Positions 36,677-45,552 of a stretch of DNA of 64,000 bases are shown piece after piece; position 1 is the stretch's first letter; the number at the start of each line of letters is the position of its first letter. The stretch lies in contig NZ_AVFL01000005.1 in the NCBI RefSeq assembly GCF_000576635.1, forward strand, positions 186,001-250,000, in the 5' to 3' direction. The translations under genes were made by a program, and so were the position numbers. The DNA is from Skermanella stibiiresistens SB22. Lineage in GTDB: Bacteria; Pseudomonadota; Alphaproteobacteria; Azospirillales; Azospirillaceae. The notes beneath the pieces were generated by a model. That model was not told the DNA's origin. It ran no database searches and worked only from the letters and a program-made list of their open reading frames with translations.

Positions 36677-37576
36677 CTATTCAGCCGCCGCCGCCGATGC
36701 GGTGGCTCCCCGCACCAGGGAGTCGTAGTCGGTCATCAGGATCTGACACATCCGACCCGGCGTGAAGGTCAGATCGTCAATCCGACCCACCGGGGTGACC
36801 TCGGCGGCGGTGCCGGTCAGGAAGATCTCATCGGCGTTTTTCAGTTCGTCCGGCATGATCGCCCGCTCGATCACCTCGATGCCGCGGCGCTTGGCGAGGT
36901 CGATCACCGTGCGCCGGGTGATGCCGTCCAGGAAGCAGTCGGGGATGGGGGTGTGCAGCTTGCCGTCGAGCGCCATGAAGAAGTTGGCACCGGTCGCCTC
37001 GGCCACCCAGCCGCGATGGTCGAGCATCAGCGCGTCGTGGAAACCATCGTTCTCGGCGGCGTGCTTGCTCATGGTGCAGATCATGTAGAGACCGGCCGCC
37101 TTGCTGTTGGTCGGCGCGGTGTTGGGTGCCGGGCGGGCCCATTTGCTGGTCTGCAGCTTGATGCCGGCCATGCGCGCCTCGGGCGAGAAATAGCTCGGCC
37201 ATTCCCAACAAGCGATGGCGACGTGGACCGTGTTGTGCTGGGCGGAGACGCCCATCATCTCGCTGCCACGCCACGCGACCGGTCGGACATAGGCGTCGGT
37301 GAAGCCCTGGGCCTTGACCACCGCGTTGGTCGCGGCGTCGATCTCCGCCACGCTGTAAGGTAGCTGGAAGCCCAGCACCTCGGCCGATTTGACGAGGCGT
37401 TCCGAATGTTCGGTCAGCTTGAAGACGGAACCGTTGTAAACCCGCTCTCCTTCGAATACACAACTCGCGTAGTGCAGGCCATGGGTCAAGACATGGACCT
37501 TGGCATCGCGCCAGGGGATCAGCTCGCCATCGAACCAGATCTGGCCATCACGGTCATCGAAGGGAAGCATGGACAT
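36677..37576 (-). CDS. ilvE: Branched-chain-amino-acid aminotransferase
   Basis: The 299-residue class IV PLP enzyme has the IlvE start DGQIWFDGELIPWRDAKVHV, LHYASCVFEGERVY, the PLP-lysine region PTNSKAAGLYM, and EATGANFFM with TGTAAEVTPV. It catalyses the last step of Leu, Ile and Val synthesis. The ATG at 37576 is used; GTG three bases earlier and an ATG six bases later are alternatives. Divergent from the MarR-type gene. Confidence 0.94.
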   Translation of the reverse strand: MSMLPFDDRDGQIWFDGELIPWRDAKVHVLTHGLHYASCVFEGERVYNGSVFKLTEHSERLVKSAEVLGFQLPYSVAEIDAATNAVVKAQGFTDAYVRPVAWRGSEMMGVSAQHNTVHVAIACWEWPSYFSPEARMAGIKLQTSKWARPAPNTAPTNSKAAGLYMICTMSKHAAENDGFHDALMLDHRGWVAEATGANFFMALDGKLHTPIPDCFLDGITRRTVIDLAKRRGIEVIERAIMPDELKNADEIFLTGTAAEVTPVGRIDDLTFTPGRMCQILMTDYDSLVRGATASAAAAE

Positions 37577-37581
37577 CACAA

Positions 37582-37619
37582 ACCACTTTCATTGTTAGAT
37601 TATGTCTCAACAAGGTGGT
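37582..37619. promoter_or_regulatory. Imperfect dyad between ilvE and the MarR-family gene
   Basis: ACCAC with GTGGT at the outside and TTGTT with AACAA inside form an interrupted inverted repeat across 37582-37619, in the 77-base gap between the divergent genes. It is a plausible MarR-family operator that would control both promoters. Confidence 0.4.
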
Positions 37620-37653
37620 CCAAACGTAACATTCGCATCGCGGTTGTGTCAAC

Positions 37654-38160
37654 ATGGCTGACGTAAAAACCGGGGTCAATCCCCTGTTCCTGCGCGAGGA
37701 GGAACTGCGCCAGGGCATGGAGCTGCTGTTCTACGCCTACCGCGACTTCACCGCCGAACCCGATGCGATCCTTGGGAAAATCGGCCTGGGGCGAGCGCAT
37801 CACCGGGTCATCTACTTCATCGGACGCAACCCGGCGATCACCGTCACAGAGCTGCTATCGATCCTGCGCATAACCAAGCAGAGCCTCTCCCGCGTGCTGA
37901 GCGAACTGGTCCGGTCGGGTTTCGTGACCCAGCGACCGGGCGTGCGCGACCGGCGCCAGCGGCTGCTGGAATTGACCGAGAAGGGCGTCGATCTGGAACG
38001 CCAGCTGTCGGAAAGCCAGCGCCAGCGCATCGCCAAGGCCTACCGCAAGGCGGGAGCCGTCGCCGTCGAAGGCTTTCGCGAGGTCATGCTGGGCATCATC
38101 GACGACGAGGATCGGCCCAAGTTCACCGCCAAGCTGGATCGCGCCGCTTTGAAGCGCTGA
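37654..38160 (+). CDS. MarR-family transcriptional regulator
   Basis: The 168-residue protein has the MarR winged helix: ITVTELLSILRITKQSLSRVL for the recognition region and RPGVRDRRQRLLELTEKG for the wing. It is preceded by a dyad in the gap it shares with ilvE. It likely represses itself and perhaps ilvE, or regulates the two-component system that follows 60 bases downstream. In alphaproteobacteria this MarR/ilvE/OmpR-EnvZ arrangement recurs. Confidence 0.9.
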   Translation: MADVKTGVNPLFLREEELRQGMELLFYAYRDFTAEPDAILGKIGLGRAHHRVIYFIGRNPAITVTELLSILRITKQSLSRVLSELVRSGFVTQRPGVRDRRQRLLELTEKGVDLERQLSESQRQRIAKAYRKAGAVAVEGFREVMLGIIDDEDRPKFTAKLDRAALKR

Positions 38161-38220
38161 CCGGCCACCCGCTCCGGAAGATCCGGGGCCAAGACAGCCA
38201 CACTAGCACGGGATGCCGCC

Positions 38221-38904
38221 ATGACCGAGGAGATGCCCCACATCCTGGTGGTCGACGACGATCTGAGGCTGCGCGAGGTCCTGCGGAAATACCTGGTCAA
38301 GAACGGCTTCGTGGTGACCACCGCGCAGCACGCCGCCGACGCCCGGAGCAAGCTGGGCAGCCTCGCCTTCGACCTGATCGTGCTGGACGTGATGATGCCG
38401 GGCGAAAGCGGTCTGGAGCTGACCGAAAGCCTACGGCGCGACAGCCAAGTGCCGATCCTGCTGCTGACCGCGCGCGGCGAGTTGGACGACCGGATCGCCG
38501 GCCTGGAGGCCGGCGCCGACGACTACATGAGCAAGCCGTTCGAGCCGCGTGAACTGGTGCTGCGGATCACGTCGATCCTCCGCCGGGTGCCCCGTCCCGT
38601 CGAGCCGATGGCCGACATGCGGATCGGCAAGTGGACCTTCGTGCCCGACCGGGAGGAGTTGCGGACGGGGGACGAGATCGTCCGGCTGACCAGCACCGAG
38701 GCGGCGCTGCTGAGGGTTCTCGCCGGGCAGCCGGGAGCCATATTGACCCGGGAGGAGTTGGCCGACCGCGCCGGGATCGTCGGCAACGCCCGGACCGTCG
38801 ACGTCCAGGTCAGCCGGTTGCGCGGCAAGTTGGAGGACGATCCCCGGCTGCCACGCTATCTCCACACCGTGCGTGGCGAGGGATACGTGCTGAGGCCGGA
38901 GTGA
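38221..38904 (+). CDS. OmpR-family response regulator
   Basis: The 227-residue protein has a receiver domain (VVDDDLRLREVL, phosphoacceptor D56 in VLDVMMPGESG, LLTARGE, YMSKPFEP) and an OmpR-type winged helix (EIVRLTSTEAALLRVLAG, TVDVQVSRLRGKLEDDP, LHTVRGEGYVL). It pairs with the kinase 106 bases downstream. The order and form resemble OmpR/EnvZ of alphaproteobacteria; target genes are unknown. Confidence 0.92.
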   Translation: MTEEMPHILVVDDDLRLREVLRKYLVKNGFVVTTAQHAADARSKLGSLAFDLIVLDVMMPGESGLELTESLRRDSQVPILLLTARGELDDRIAGLEAGADDYMSKPFEPRELVLRITSILRRVPRPVEPMADMRIGKWTFVPDREELRTGDEIVRLTSTEAALLRVLAGQPGAILTREELADRAGIVGNARTVDVQVSRLRGKLEDDPRLPRYLHTVRGEGYVLRPE

Positions 38905-39010
38905 GGGGACCAGAGTGGGGGAAAAAGTGTTGGTGGAGGGAGCGGGGGATTTCGGAAGCTCATCGGCGGCCCGAAGCCCAGCCTCGACCAAGCGAACCAG
39001 GGCGGAATCG

Positions 39011-40378
39011 ATGACCGCGATCCATGAACTGACCGCGCGCAGCTATGTCCCCGATCGCCGCGGGCCGCGGGGGCTGATCAAGCGGCTGCTGCCCCAGACC
39101 CTGTTCGGGCGGTCGCTGCTGATCATCGTCACTCCGGTCATCCTCTTGCAGGTGGTCGCGACCTGGATCTTCTACGACCGTCACTGGGACACCATGACCA
39201 ACCGGCTCGCCTTCGCCGTGGCCGGCGAGATCGGCATGGTGATCGAGCAGTTGGAGCGCGACGGCTCCATGGCCGATCGGACGGACACCTTGGCCATGGC
39301 GGCGCGCACCATGGACCTGATCCTGACCTTCGAGCCCGAGGCGGTCATCCCTCCCCGGCACAACTCGCTGAACGGATTGCTGGAGCGCACCCTGGGCATG
39401 GCCCTGGACGAACGGGTACGGAAACCCTTCAACGTCGACAGCCGCGTCGCCAGCAACTGGATCGAGATCCGCGTCCAGCTGACGGATGGCGTGCTGTCCG
39501 TGATGGCGCCGGAGCGCCGCCTTTTCAGTTCCACGACCTACATCTTCCTGCTCTGGATGGTCGGCGCCGCCATGGTGCTGTTCGCCATCGCGATCATCTT
39601 CATGCGCAACCAGATCCGCCCAATCCGGCGGCTGGCCGCCGCGGCCGACGCGTTCGGCAAGGGGCGCGACGTGACCCGGTTCAAGCTGGAGGGGGCCACG
39701 GAGGTCCGCCAGGCGGCGGCCGCCTTCCTGGTCATGCGCGAGCGCATCCAGCGGCAGATCAGCCAACGGACGGAGATGCTGGCGGGCGTGTCGCACGATC
39801 TCCGGACACCGCTGACCCGGATGAAGCTCCAGCTCGAGCTTTTCAACGACAGCCCGGATGTCGAGGACCTGAAGGCCGACGTCATCGACATGGAGCAGAT
39901 GATCGAGGGCTATCTCGCCTTCGCCCGCGGCGAGGGCGCCGAGGCCCCCGTTCCGACCGACCTCAACCGGCTGATCAACGAGGCCGTGAGCAGCGCGCGC
40001 CGCGATGGCGCCATCATCGACGTCCACCTGGAGGGCGAGTTGAACCTGCCGCTCCGGCCGAACTCGGTCAAGCGCTGCCTCGCCAACCTGATCGGCAACG
40101 CGCGGCGCTACGCCGACCATGTCTGGGTCCAGGCCGGCCGGCGGGAGGACGCGATCGAGATCACCGTGGACGACGACGGTCCAGGCATCCCCACCGGCTC
40201 CCACGAGGACGTCTTCCGCCCCTTCTTCCGGCTGGAGGGCTCGCGCAACCGGTCGACCGGCGGTGTTGGGCTTGGACTGACCATCGCCCGTGACGTGATC
40301 CGCAGCCACGGCGGCGACATCACGCTGGCGGAAAGCCCGCGCGGCGGTCTGCGCGCCCTGGTGCGCCTGCCGGTTTGA
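39011..40378 (+). CDS. EnvZ-like sensor histidine kinase
   Basis: The 455-residue kinase has two membrane helices (SLLIIVTPVILLQVVATWIF and the segment around LLWMVGAAMVLFAIAIIF) flanking a periplasmic domain of about 120 residues, a HAMP domain, H-box AGVSHDLRTPLTRMK with H262, and ATPase boxes NLIGNARRYA, DDDGPGIP and GVGLGLTIARDV. The ATG at 39011 is used; an in-frame GTG at 38915 would add 32 residues without family similarity. It phosphorylates the preceding regulator. Confidence 0.92.
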   Translation: MTAIHELTARSYVPDRRGPRGLIKRLLPQTLFGRSLLIIVTPVILLQVVATWIFYDRHWDTMTNRLAFAVAGEIGMVIEQLERDGSMADRTDTLAMAARTMDLILTFEPEAVIPPRHNSLNGLLERTLGMALDERVRKPFNVDSRVASNWIEIRVQLTDGVLSVMAPERRLFSSTTYIFLLWMVGAAMVLFAIAIIFMRNQIRPIRRLAAAADAFGKGRDVTRFKLEGATEVRQAAAAFLVMRERIQRQISQRTEMLAGVSHDLRTPLTRMKLQLELFNDSPDVEDLKADVIDMEQMIEGYLAFARGEGAEAPVPTDLNRLINEAVSSARRDGAIIDVHLEGELNLPLRPNSVKRCLANLIGNARRYADHVWVQAGRREDAIEITVDDDGPGIPTGSHEDVFRPFFRLEGSRNRSTGGVGLGLTIARDVIRSHGGDITLAESPRGGLRALVRLPV

Positions 40379-40390
40379 GGGTGGGAGCGG

Positions 40391-40744
40391 TCAGTACAGC
40401 CGGCCGCCGTTGGGCACGCCGCGCGCCGGGGTGACCAGCACGACCTCGCCGTCGGCGTCGGGAAAGCCCAGCACGAGAACCTCGGACATGAACTTGCCGA
40501 TCTGCTTGGGCGGGAAGTTGACGACACCCGCCACTTGGCGTCCGACCAGGGAGTCGAGCGTGTAATGCCGTGTCACCTGGGCGGAGGTGCGGCGCGTGCC
40601 GATCTCCGGCCCGAAATCGACCCGTAGCTTGTAGGCGGGGCGGCGCGCCTCCGGATAGGGCTCGGCGGCGATGATCGTGCCGACGCGGATATCCACCTTC
40701 AGGAAATCGTCGAAGGTGATGTTCGTATCCGCGGTGTCCGCCAT
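40391..40744 (-). CDS. csaA: tRNA-binding domain protein, CsaA-like
   Basis: The 117-residue protein is a single tRNA-binding OB fold: [50 protein letters not shown] and the C-terminal [13 protein letters not shown]. CsaA-type proteins dimerise and bind tRNA, and have been described with chaperone-like activity. It is convergent with the kinase gene, 12 bases apart. Confidence 0.9.
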   Translation of the reverse strand: MADTADTNITFDDFLKVDIRVGTIIAAEPYPEARRPAYKLRVDFGPEIGTRRTSAQVTRHYTLDSLVGRQVAGVVNFPPKQIGKFMSEVLVLGFPDADGEVVLVTPARGVPNGGRLY

Positions 40745-40803
40745 CGGGAAGCTCCTTCTTGATCCGTCCGTCCTCAGGGGCGCCACGCTACCGGCGGGGC
40801 GGC

Positions 40804-40843
40804 CAAAAAACAAGGCCGCCGCCGGTTGCCCGGCGGCGGCCTT
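40804..40843 (-). terminator. Rho-independent terminator of the phasin gene
   Basis: AAGGCCGCCGCCGG and its exact complement form a 14-bp stem with a 4-base loop. On the minus strand it is followed by TTGTTTTTTGG. It lies about 20 bases after the phasin stop codon. Confidence 0.9.
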
Positions 40844-40864
40844 GAATCCCCGAAAATGCGGAGA

Positions 40865-41317
40865 TTACTTGGACGCCTTGACCTTGGCGACGACGACCTT
40901 CAGCTCTTCCAGGCTCTCGGTGACGCGCTTGTTGATCACGTCGGCGGCCTCCGAGTTGGACTTCGAGACCAGCTCGGCCAGCTCGCGGGTGTTGGCCAGC
41001 GCCTTTTCGAACGCGACCTTGACCAGGTCGGCCTGCTTGGCGACCTTATCCTCCGGCGAACCGGCGGCCAGCAGCTCGGACACGATCGAGGTGGTCTGCT
41101 CGATGGTCTGGCGCAGGATCTCGGACTGACGGCGGGCAACGGCCTGGAAGCCTTCGAACGCCAGCTGGTTGGCGGCGGTCAGGGCCTGGATGTTCTTCTG
41201 CTGAGCGGCCACCATGGCCTCGACATCGACGCCGGGGACCTTGAACTGGGACATCATCTTGGAAACGTCGGTGAACTTGGAGACGTCGACGTCGAAAAAC
41301 GGATTAGCCTTTGCCAT
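40865..41317 (-). CDS. Phasin-family protein
   Basis: The 150-residue helical protein has the phasin_2 pattern: FFDVDVSKFTDVSKMM, AAQQKNIQALTAANQLAFEGFQ and LAELVSKSNSEAADVINKR. Phasins coat polyhydroxyalkanoate granules and control their number. The gene stands alone with its own strong terminator. The TetR-type gene lies upstream on the same strand; whether it regulates phasin is not shown. Confidence 0.92.
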   Translation of the reverse strand: MAKANPFFDVDVSKFTDVSKMMSQFKVPGVDVEAMVAAQQKNIQALTAANQLAFEGFQAVARRQSEILRQTIEQTTSIVSELLAAGSPEDKVAKQADLVKVAFEKALANTRELAELVSKSNSEAADVINKRVTESLEELKVVVAKVKASK

Positions 41318-41461
41318 TTACCATCCCCCTAATGAGTGCCCCTTGAAGAGCGTCTGTCGTTGCCGCGCCGCAGCAGGATTGATGCCGCATCATGCAGATT
41401 GCGCAAAACTTCGTCAACTTCTTTTGTGCAGCGCAACAAAAATGTTGATGGCGGCGTTTTG

Positions 41462-42112
41462 TCAGACTGGGGTCCCGGGCAAAGGGTCCGAGCCCGAGGT
41501 AGAGTCCTCATCGGTACCGGTTTGGTCCCCACGCCTTCCCCGTGACCGCAGGGTCCTGGAGAATTGCTCCGCCTGCCGCAGCCGCGCGTCGAGCGCCGCC
41601 ATGGTGCGCGACAGATCGGCGCTGTCGTCCGTCAGCCAGACCCGCATCACCGCCAGATAGATCACGCCCAGGCCCTTGACCCTGACGGCGCCCACCAAGC
41701 CATCCGCCGGGACGCCGGCCGCCTCCAGCATCCAGGCGAGCGACCGCCGCAAGGCGCAGGCGTGGATCGCCGCCGCGACCGGATCGCCGCGCAGGTCGCG
41801 CGACACGGCGTCGACCGCCGCCCGGTAGGGCGTCAGCGCGTCGAAACGGCGCATCATCACGTCGAACACGCGGTCCCGCAGGGTCTCCGTCCCATCGTCC
41901 TGTCCACCTTCGGACAGGACCAGCTCGTCGATCTGGCGGGTGAAACCCCTCAGGATGTCGCTTTTGCCTGGAAAAGTCCGGTAGATGTCCGCCAGCGACA
42001 GCTTCGCCTCGGCGGCGATGTCGGCCATGGTCGTGGCCCGCCATCCCTTCTGGCCCGCCAGTTTCATGGCGGCGTCGACGATTTGGCGCGACAGATCAGC
42101 TTTCTTGGCCAT
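41462..42112 (-). CDS. TetR/AcrR-family transcriptional regulator
   Basis: The 216-residue protein starts at the ATG of MAKKADLSRQIVDAAMKLAG. The helix-turn-helix is TTMADIAAEAKLSLADIYRTF (about residues 27-47, shown here as its key span), and a larger ligand-binding region follows. Upstream in-frame codons to 42406 lack similarity. The Ser/Thr/Asp-rich tail is unremarkable. It is divergent from the RpoH-like gene and upstream of phasin, so either could be its target. Confidence 0.87.
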   Translation of the reverse strand: MAKKADLSRQIVDAAMKLAGQKGWRATTMADIAAEAKLSLADIYRTFPGKSDILRGFTRQIDELVLSEGGQDDGTETLRDRVFDVMMRRFDALTPYRAAVDAVSRDLRGDPVAAAIHACALRRSLAWMLEAAGVPADGLVGAVRVKGLGVIYLAVMRVWLTDDSADLSRTMAALDARLRQAEQFSRTLRSRGRRGDQTGTDEDSTSGSDPLPGTPV

Positions 42113-42368
42113 GATGCCTTTGAATCCCGTGCGGTTCCTCGTTCCAGCCACTAAGATTGGGCCGGCGGGCGCGATGCCAAAGGCCCCACCTGACAGTCGG
42201 GTCGTTTTCCCGCGTGTTTTCGGTGGGAGTACGCGCCAGATCCAATTGGCGATGTCATGGGAACCGGCGTGACGATCGAGGTGATCAGGAGTTGACTGTG
42301 TGCATGAGCATGCGATGCTGCCGCGCCTCCGGCTTCGGGCATGATAACCGTATCGAGCATGACGACCC

Positions 42369-43238
42369 ATGAGCGCTTCGTTCGGCTGGGCCTCCGGTTG
42401 CCTCACGACATTGGCTCACCGGCTGCCCTATCTTTCCCCAGATGAGGAACGCGATCTCGCGCTGCGCTCGGCCGCCGGCGACGAGCGGGCGGCCGAGCGG
42501 CTGGTCGAGACCCATCTGCGCGTGGTCGTCCGCATCGCGCGAAGCTATGGCCGTTTCGGTCTTCCCGTCAACGAGTTGATCCAGGAGGGCACGCTGGGCT
42601 TGATCCAGGCCGTGCGCAAGTTCAACCCCGACGGCGGGGCGCGGCTCGGGACCTATGCGATGTGGTGGATCAGGGCCGCGATCCAGGACTACGTGGTGCG
42701 GTCGTGGTCGCTGGTCCGGGTCGGCAAGACCGCCGCGCACAAGGCGTTATTCTTCGCTTTGAAGCGGGTCGCGGCCGAGCGGAGGACATCTTCCGACAAG
42801 CTGGACGAGGCTGCGCTGACGGTTCTGGCCAGCCGTTTCGACATGCCGCCCGCCGAGGTGTCGGGCCTCGCCCACCGGATCGCCCGGCTGGACCGCTCCC
42901 TCGACGTGCCGGCCCATGACGCGGACGGTGACGAGACGGAAAGCCTGCTCGACCAGTTGCCCGCCGACCAGCCCTCCCCCGAGGAACTCGTCGAGCAACG
43001 CAGCATCGGCCGGGTCTGGCATGGCCTGATCGACCGGGCACTCGCCATGCTGCCGGCGCGCGAGGCGGCGATCATCCGCCACCGCCATATGAGCGAGGTG
43101 GCTCCGACCTTCGAGGCGATTGGCCGGGAACTGGGCATCTCCAAGGACAGGGTCCGCCAATTGGAGAAGCGCGCCCTGGCGCGGCTGCGCGAACTACTTC
43201 AGCCCCTGGCGGCCGCCCACGGCTTGCCGGGGAACTGA
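42369..43238 (+). CDS. Sigma-32 (RpoH)-family RNA polymerase sigma factor
   Basis: The 289-residue factor has region 2 (ELIQEGTLGLIQAVRKFNPD, YAMWWIRAAIQDYVVRSWSLV), the RpoH-box-like stretch HKALFFALKR and region 4 (FEAIGRELGISKDRVRQLEKRAL). Size matches RpoH. The segment AHKALFFALK differs from the canonical QRKLFFNLR, so it may be a second RpoH paralogue rather than the main heat-shock factor, as is common in alphaproteobacteria. It stands alone. Confidence 0.87.
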   Translation: MSASFGWASGCLTTLAHRLPYLSPDEERDLALRSAAGDERAAERLVETHLRVVVRIARSYGRFGLPVNELIQEGTLGLIQAVRKFNPDGGARLGTYAMWWIRAAIQDYVVRSWSLVRVGKTAAHKALFFALKRVAAERRTSSDKLDEAALTVLASRFDMPPAEVSGLAHRIARLDRSLDVPAHDADGDETESLLDQLPADQPSPEELVEQRSIGRVWHGLIDRALAMLPAREAAIIRHRHMSEVAPTFEAIGRELGISKDRVRQLEKRALARLRELLQPLAAAHGLPGN

Positions 43239-43288
43239 TCGCGCAATGCGCCTAACGACTTTCAGTTGATGATGTGGTGAAACCCATG

Positions 43289-43367
43289 GGTCGGCTACAG
43301 CGAAGCGGCAGCCGACACCACTCCCGACGCGCCTGCTTGTCGGCTGCCGCTTCGCTGTAGCCGACCT
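43289..43367. repeat. REP-like palindromic element, copy B (perfect arms)
   Basis: A perfect 28-bp inverted repeat (43289-43316 and 43340-43367, ends GGTCGGCTAC and GTAGCCGACC) flanks a 23-base spacer with ACTCCCGACGCGCCTGCTT, the same spacer as the copy at 18252-18335. It lies between convergent sigma-factor and proC genes. Intergenic position and conserved spacer indicate a mobile or REP-type dispersed repeat family. Confidence 0.9.
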
Positions 43368-43380
43368 ACGATGAAATTGA

Positions 43381-44196
43381 TTACCCAGCCAGCTCGCGCG
43401 ATCGGGCGGTGGCCGCCGCGATGGCGCGGTCGAACAGCGGCTGCACGCCATCCTCCGCCATCAGGACCTCCAGCGCCGCCTGCGTCGTCCCGTTGGGGCT
43501 GGTGACGTTCCGGCGCAGGGTCGCGGCGGGCTCGCTCGACCGGATCGCCAACTCGCCGCTGCCGGCGACCGTCACCCGCGCGATCCGCGTCGCCAGATCC
43601 TCCGGCAGCCCGGCGGCCACGCCCGCTTTCGCCAGCGCCTCGATCAGCAGGAAGACATAGGCGGGCCCCCCACCCGACACGGCGGTGACGGCGTCGAGCA
43701 GCGCCTCGTCCTCGACCCAGGCGACCTGGCCGACGGCGGCCAGAAGCGTGTCGCACAGCTGCCGCTGGCCCTCCGTCACGGCGGCGTTGGCGACCGCGAC
43801 GGTCATGCCGCGGCCGACGGCGGCCGGCGTGTTTGGCATCGCCCGCACGATGGCGGCATCCGCGCCCAGGCGTTCGGTGAAATAGCCGATCGTCTTGCCC
43901 GCCGCGATCGACAGGAAGACGGTGTCCGGCCGGGTGAAGCGGGCATAGCCCGGCACCACCTCGTCCATCACCTGCGGCTTGACCGCCAGGACGACCACAT
44001 CCGGGTCGAAGCCAGCCGGTATCCGCGACGCGCCGGCGCACCGGACGATCTTGCGGCCCCCCGATCCCGCGTCCGCCCCGAAGGCGCCCTGCGGTTCGAC
44101 GACGACGACGTCATCCACCGTTCCGGCGGCGAACCAGCCATCCAGCATGGCGCCGCCCATCTTGCCACAGCCGACCAGGAGCAGTGAGCAGCCCAT
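43381..44196 (-). CDS. proC: Pyrroline-5-carboxylate reductase
   Basis: The 271-residue enzyme has the Rossmann motif LLVGCGKMGGAMLDG, VVLAVKPQ, AGKTIGYFTERLG and the C-terminal active-site segment VSGGGPAYVFLLIEAL. It reduces pyrroline-5-carboxylate to proline with NAD(P)H. It follows the YbjN gene by three bases and is probably co-transcribed with it. Confidence 0.95.
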   Translation of the reverse strand: MGCSLLLVGCGKMGGAMLDGWFAAGTVDDVVVVEPQGAFGADAGSGGRKIVRCAGASRIPAGFDPDVVVLAVKPQVMDEVVPGYARFTRPDTVFLSIAAGKTIGYFTERLGADAAIVRAMPNTPAAVGRGMTVAVANAAVTEGQRQLCDTLLAAVGQVAWVEDEALLDAVTAVSGGGPAYVFLLIEALAKAGVAAGLPEDLATRIARVTVAGSGELAIRSSEPAATLRRNVTSPNGTTQAALEVLMAEDGVQPLFDRAIAAATARSRELAG

Positions 44197-44199
44197 CGA

Positions 44200-44706
44200 T
44201 CAGGCCTCCCCAACCGTGTCGAGGATCGACGCCGTCACCGCCTCGGAAGCGGTCTTGCCACCGGAGATGACGAACTGGAAGGCGGGATAGAAACGCTCGC
44301 ACTCCATCAGGGCGATCTCGACCAGATCCTCCATCTGCTCGACGCTGGCGCGGGGCGCGCCGCGCAGGAGCGAGGTGTGGCGGAACATGGGGGTATGCTC
44401 GTCCGGGCAGATGTCGAAATGGCCAAGCCACATCTTGCCATTGACCTGGGCCAATAGCTCGTTGAGGTCGTGGCGCCGCGCCTTGGGCGCCTTCATGTCG
44501 AACTGGCAGGAGAACTGCATCGCGCTGACTTCGGGTTGCCAGACGAAGTACAGGCGGTAATCACACCAGCGCGCGGCGATCTCGACAACCAGTTCGTCCT
44601 CGTGGGAGCGATCGAACGGCCACTCGTTGGCGACGACGATCTCCTCGACGATCTCGAGGGGATTGAGCGTTGTGGCGGACGTTTCTTCGACGGCGACAGC
44701 CGGCAT
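44200..44706 (-). CDS. YbjN domain-containing protein
   Basis: The 168-residue soluble protein has the alphaproteobacterial YbjN form: NPLEIVEEIVVANEWPFDR, CDYRLYFVWQPE, CQFDMKAPKARR and KMWLGHFDIC. YbjN relates to the type III secretion chaperone fold, and its function is poorly defined. It is the first gene of a two-gene unit with proC, an arrangement I recall from other alphaproteobacteria. A tandem 14-base direct repeat (44795-44822) lies about 90 bases upstream. Confidence 0.88.
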   Translation of the reverse strand: MPAVAVEETSATTLNPLEIVEEIVVANEWPFDRSHEDELVVEIAARWCDYRLYFVWQPEVSAMQFSCQFDMKAPKARRHDLNELLAQVNGKMWLGHFDICPDEHTPMFRHTSLLRGAPRASVEQMEDLVEIALMECERFYPAFQFVISGGKTASEAVTASILDTVGEA

Positions 44707-44905
44707 GCCTGCGACTCCTTGATCGCGCGATTAACGGCGTATGCCCCGTGTCAGCCACATGGTGTCGGGTGGTTCGCAATGCCCCGAGATGGTGTATCCA
44801 GGCGGACGTATCCAAGCGGACAAGGGGCTACTACCGGCAGGACCGTGACAGAACGGTCCCACGCTCGCAATAGAATTCCGTAAAGTTGAGGACGACCTGT
44901 AGGGA

Positions 44906-45313
44906 TCAGCCGACTTCGGAGGGCGATCCGTCCTGGCCGGTGCCCAAATCCTTGGCTGAACCCGCGGCCGACCCGGTGGATGAACCAGGGGTGGTGCCGG
45001 CGGAATGGGTGGCGGCGGGGCGCTTCGGCCCGGGCGCGCCGGCGGCCAGCTCGCGCTCTGCCACCAGTGTCGCCACCAGCGCCTCCAAGGCGGTCACCCG
45101 GTCGGCCAGTTCCTCCTCGCCCGTGCGGGCCTTGACGGCCATCTCGCGGGCGGCCTCGAATTCCTCCCGGCTGACCACGTCCATCCGGCTGAGGATCCGC
45201 TCGAACTGCTGGCGCACCTGTGCCTCGACCTCGCCACGCAGACCGGTCAGCGCGCCGACCGCGCCACCCGCCACACGGGCCAGATCGTCGAGAAGCTTGT
45301 TATCGACCTGCAT
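44906..45313 (-). CDS. ubiK: Ubiquinone biosynthesis accessory factor UbiK family (BMFP domain)
   Basis: The 135-residue protein starts at MQVDNKLLDDLARVAGGAV; the longer frame lacks similarity upstream. It has the UbiK/BMFP amphipathic segment followed by a coiled coil (VEAQVRQQFERILSRMDVVSREEF, about residues 29-52 summarised, then ADRVTALEALVA). A low-complexity Pro/Ser/Gly tail ends it. UbiK assists the late hydroxylations of ubiquinone synthesis and binds membranes. It is divergent from lgt. Confidence 0.88.
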   Translation of the reverse strand: MQVDNKLLDDLARVAGGAVGALTGLRGEVEAQVRQQFERILSRMDVVSREEFEAAREMAVKARTGEEELADRVTALEALVATLVAERELAAGAPGPKRPAATHSAGTTPGSSTGSAAGSAKDLGTGQDGSPSEVG

Positions 45314-45552
45314 GAGATCCGTATCCTCGCAAAAAGGGCCATCATTATGGACACCGGCTCCCGCCGACGCAACGCCGCATTCCGGGGCGGCGTTGGCGGA
45401 CGACATTGGCCGGTGATGGCAGGGCCGTCTTGCGGCGGCGCGTCACACGGGCTTATAAGGGCGCCGAACCCCGGCGGATCAACCCGTCTCCAGGCCGGTT
45501 CCGCGGGCTACGCGTCCCGAGGGCGGTCGCCGCATCGAAACCGAACCGCCCA

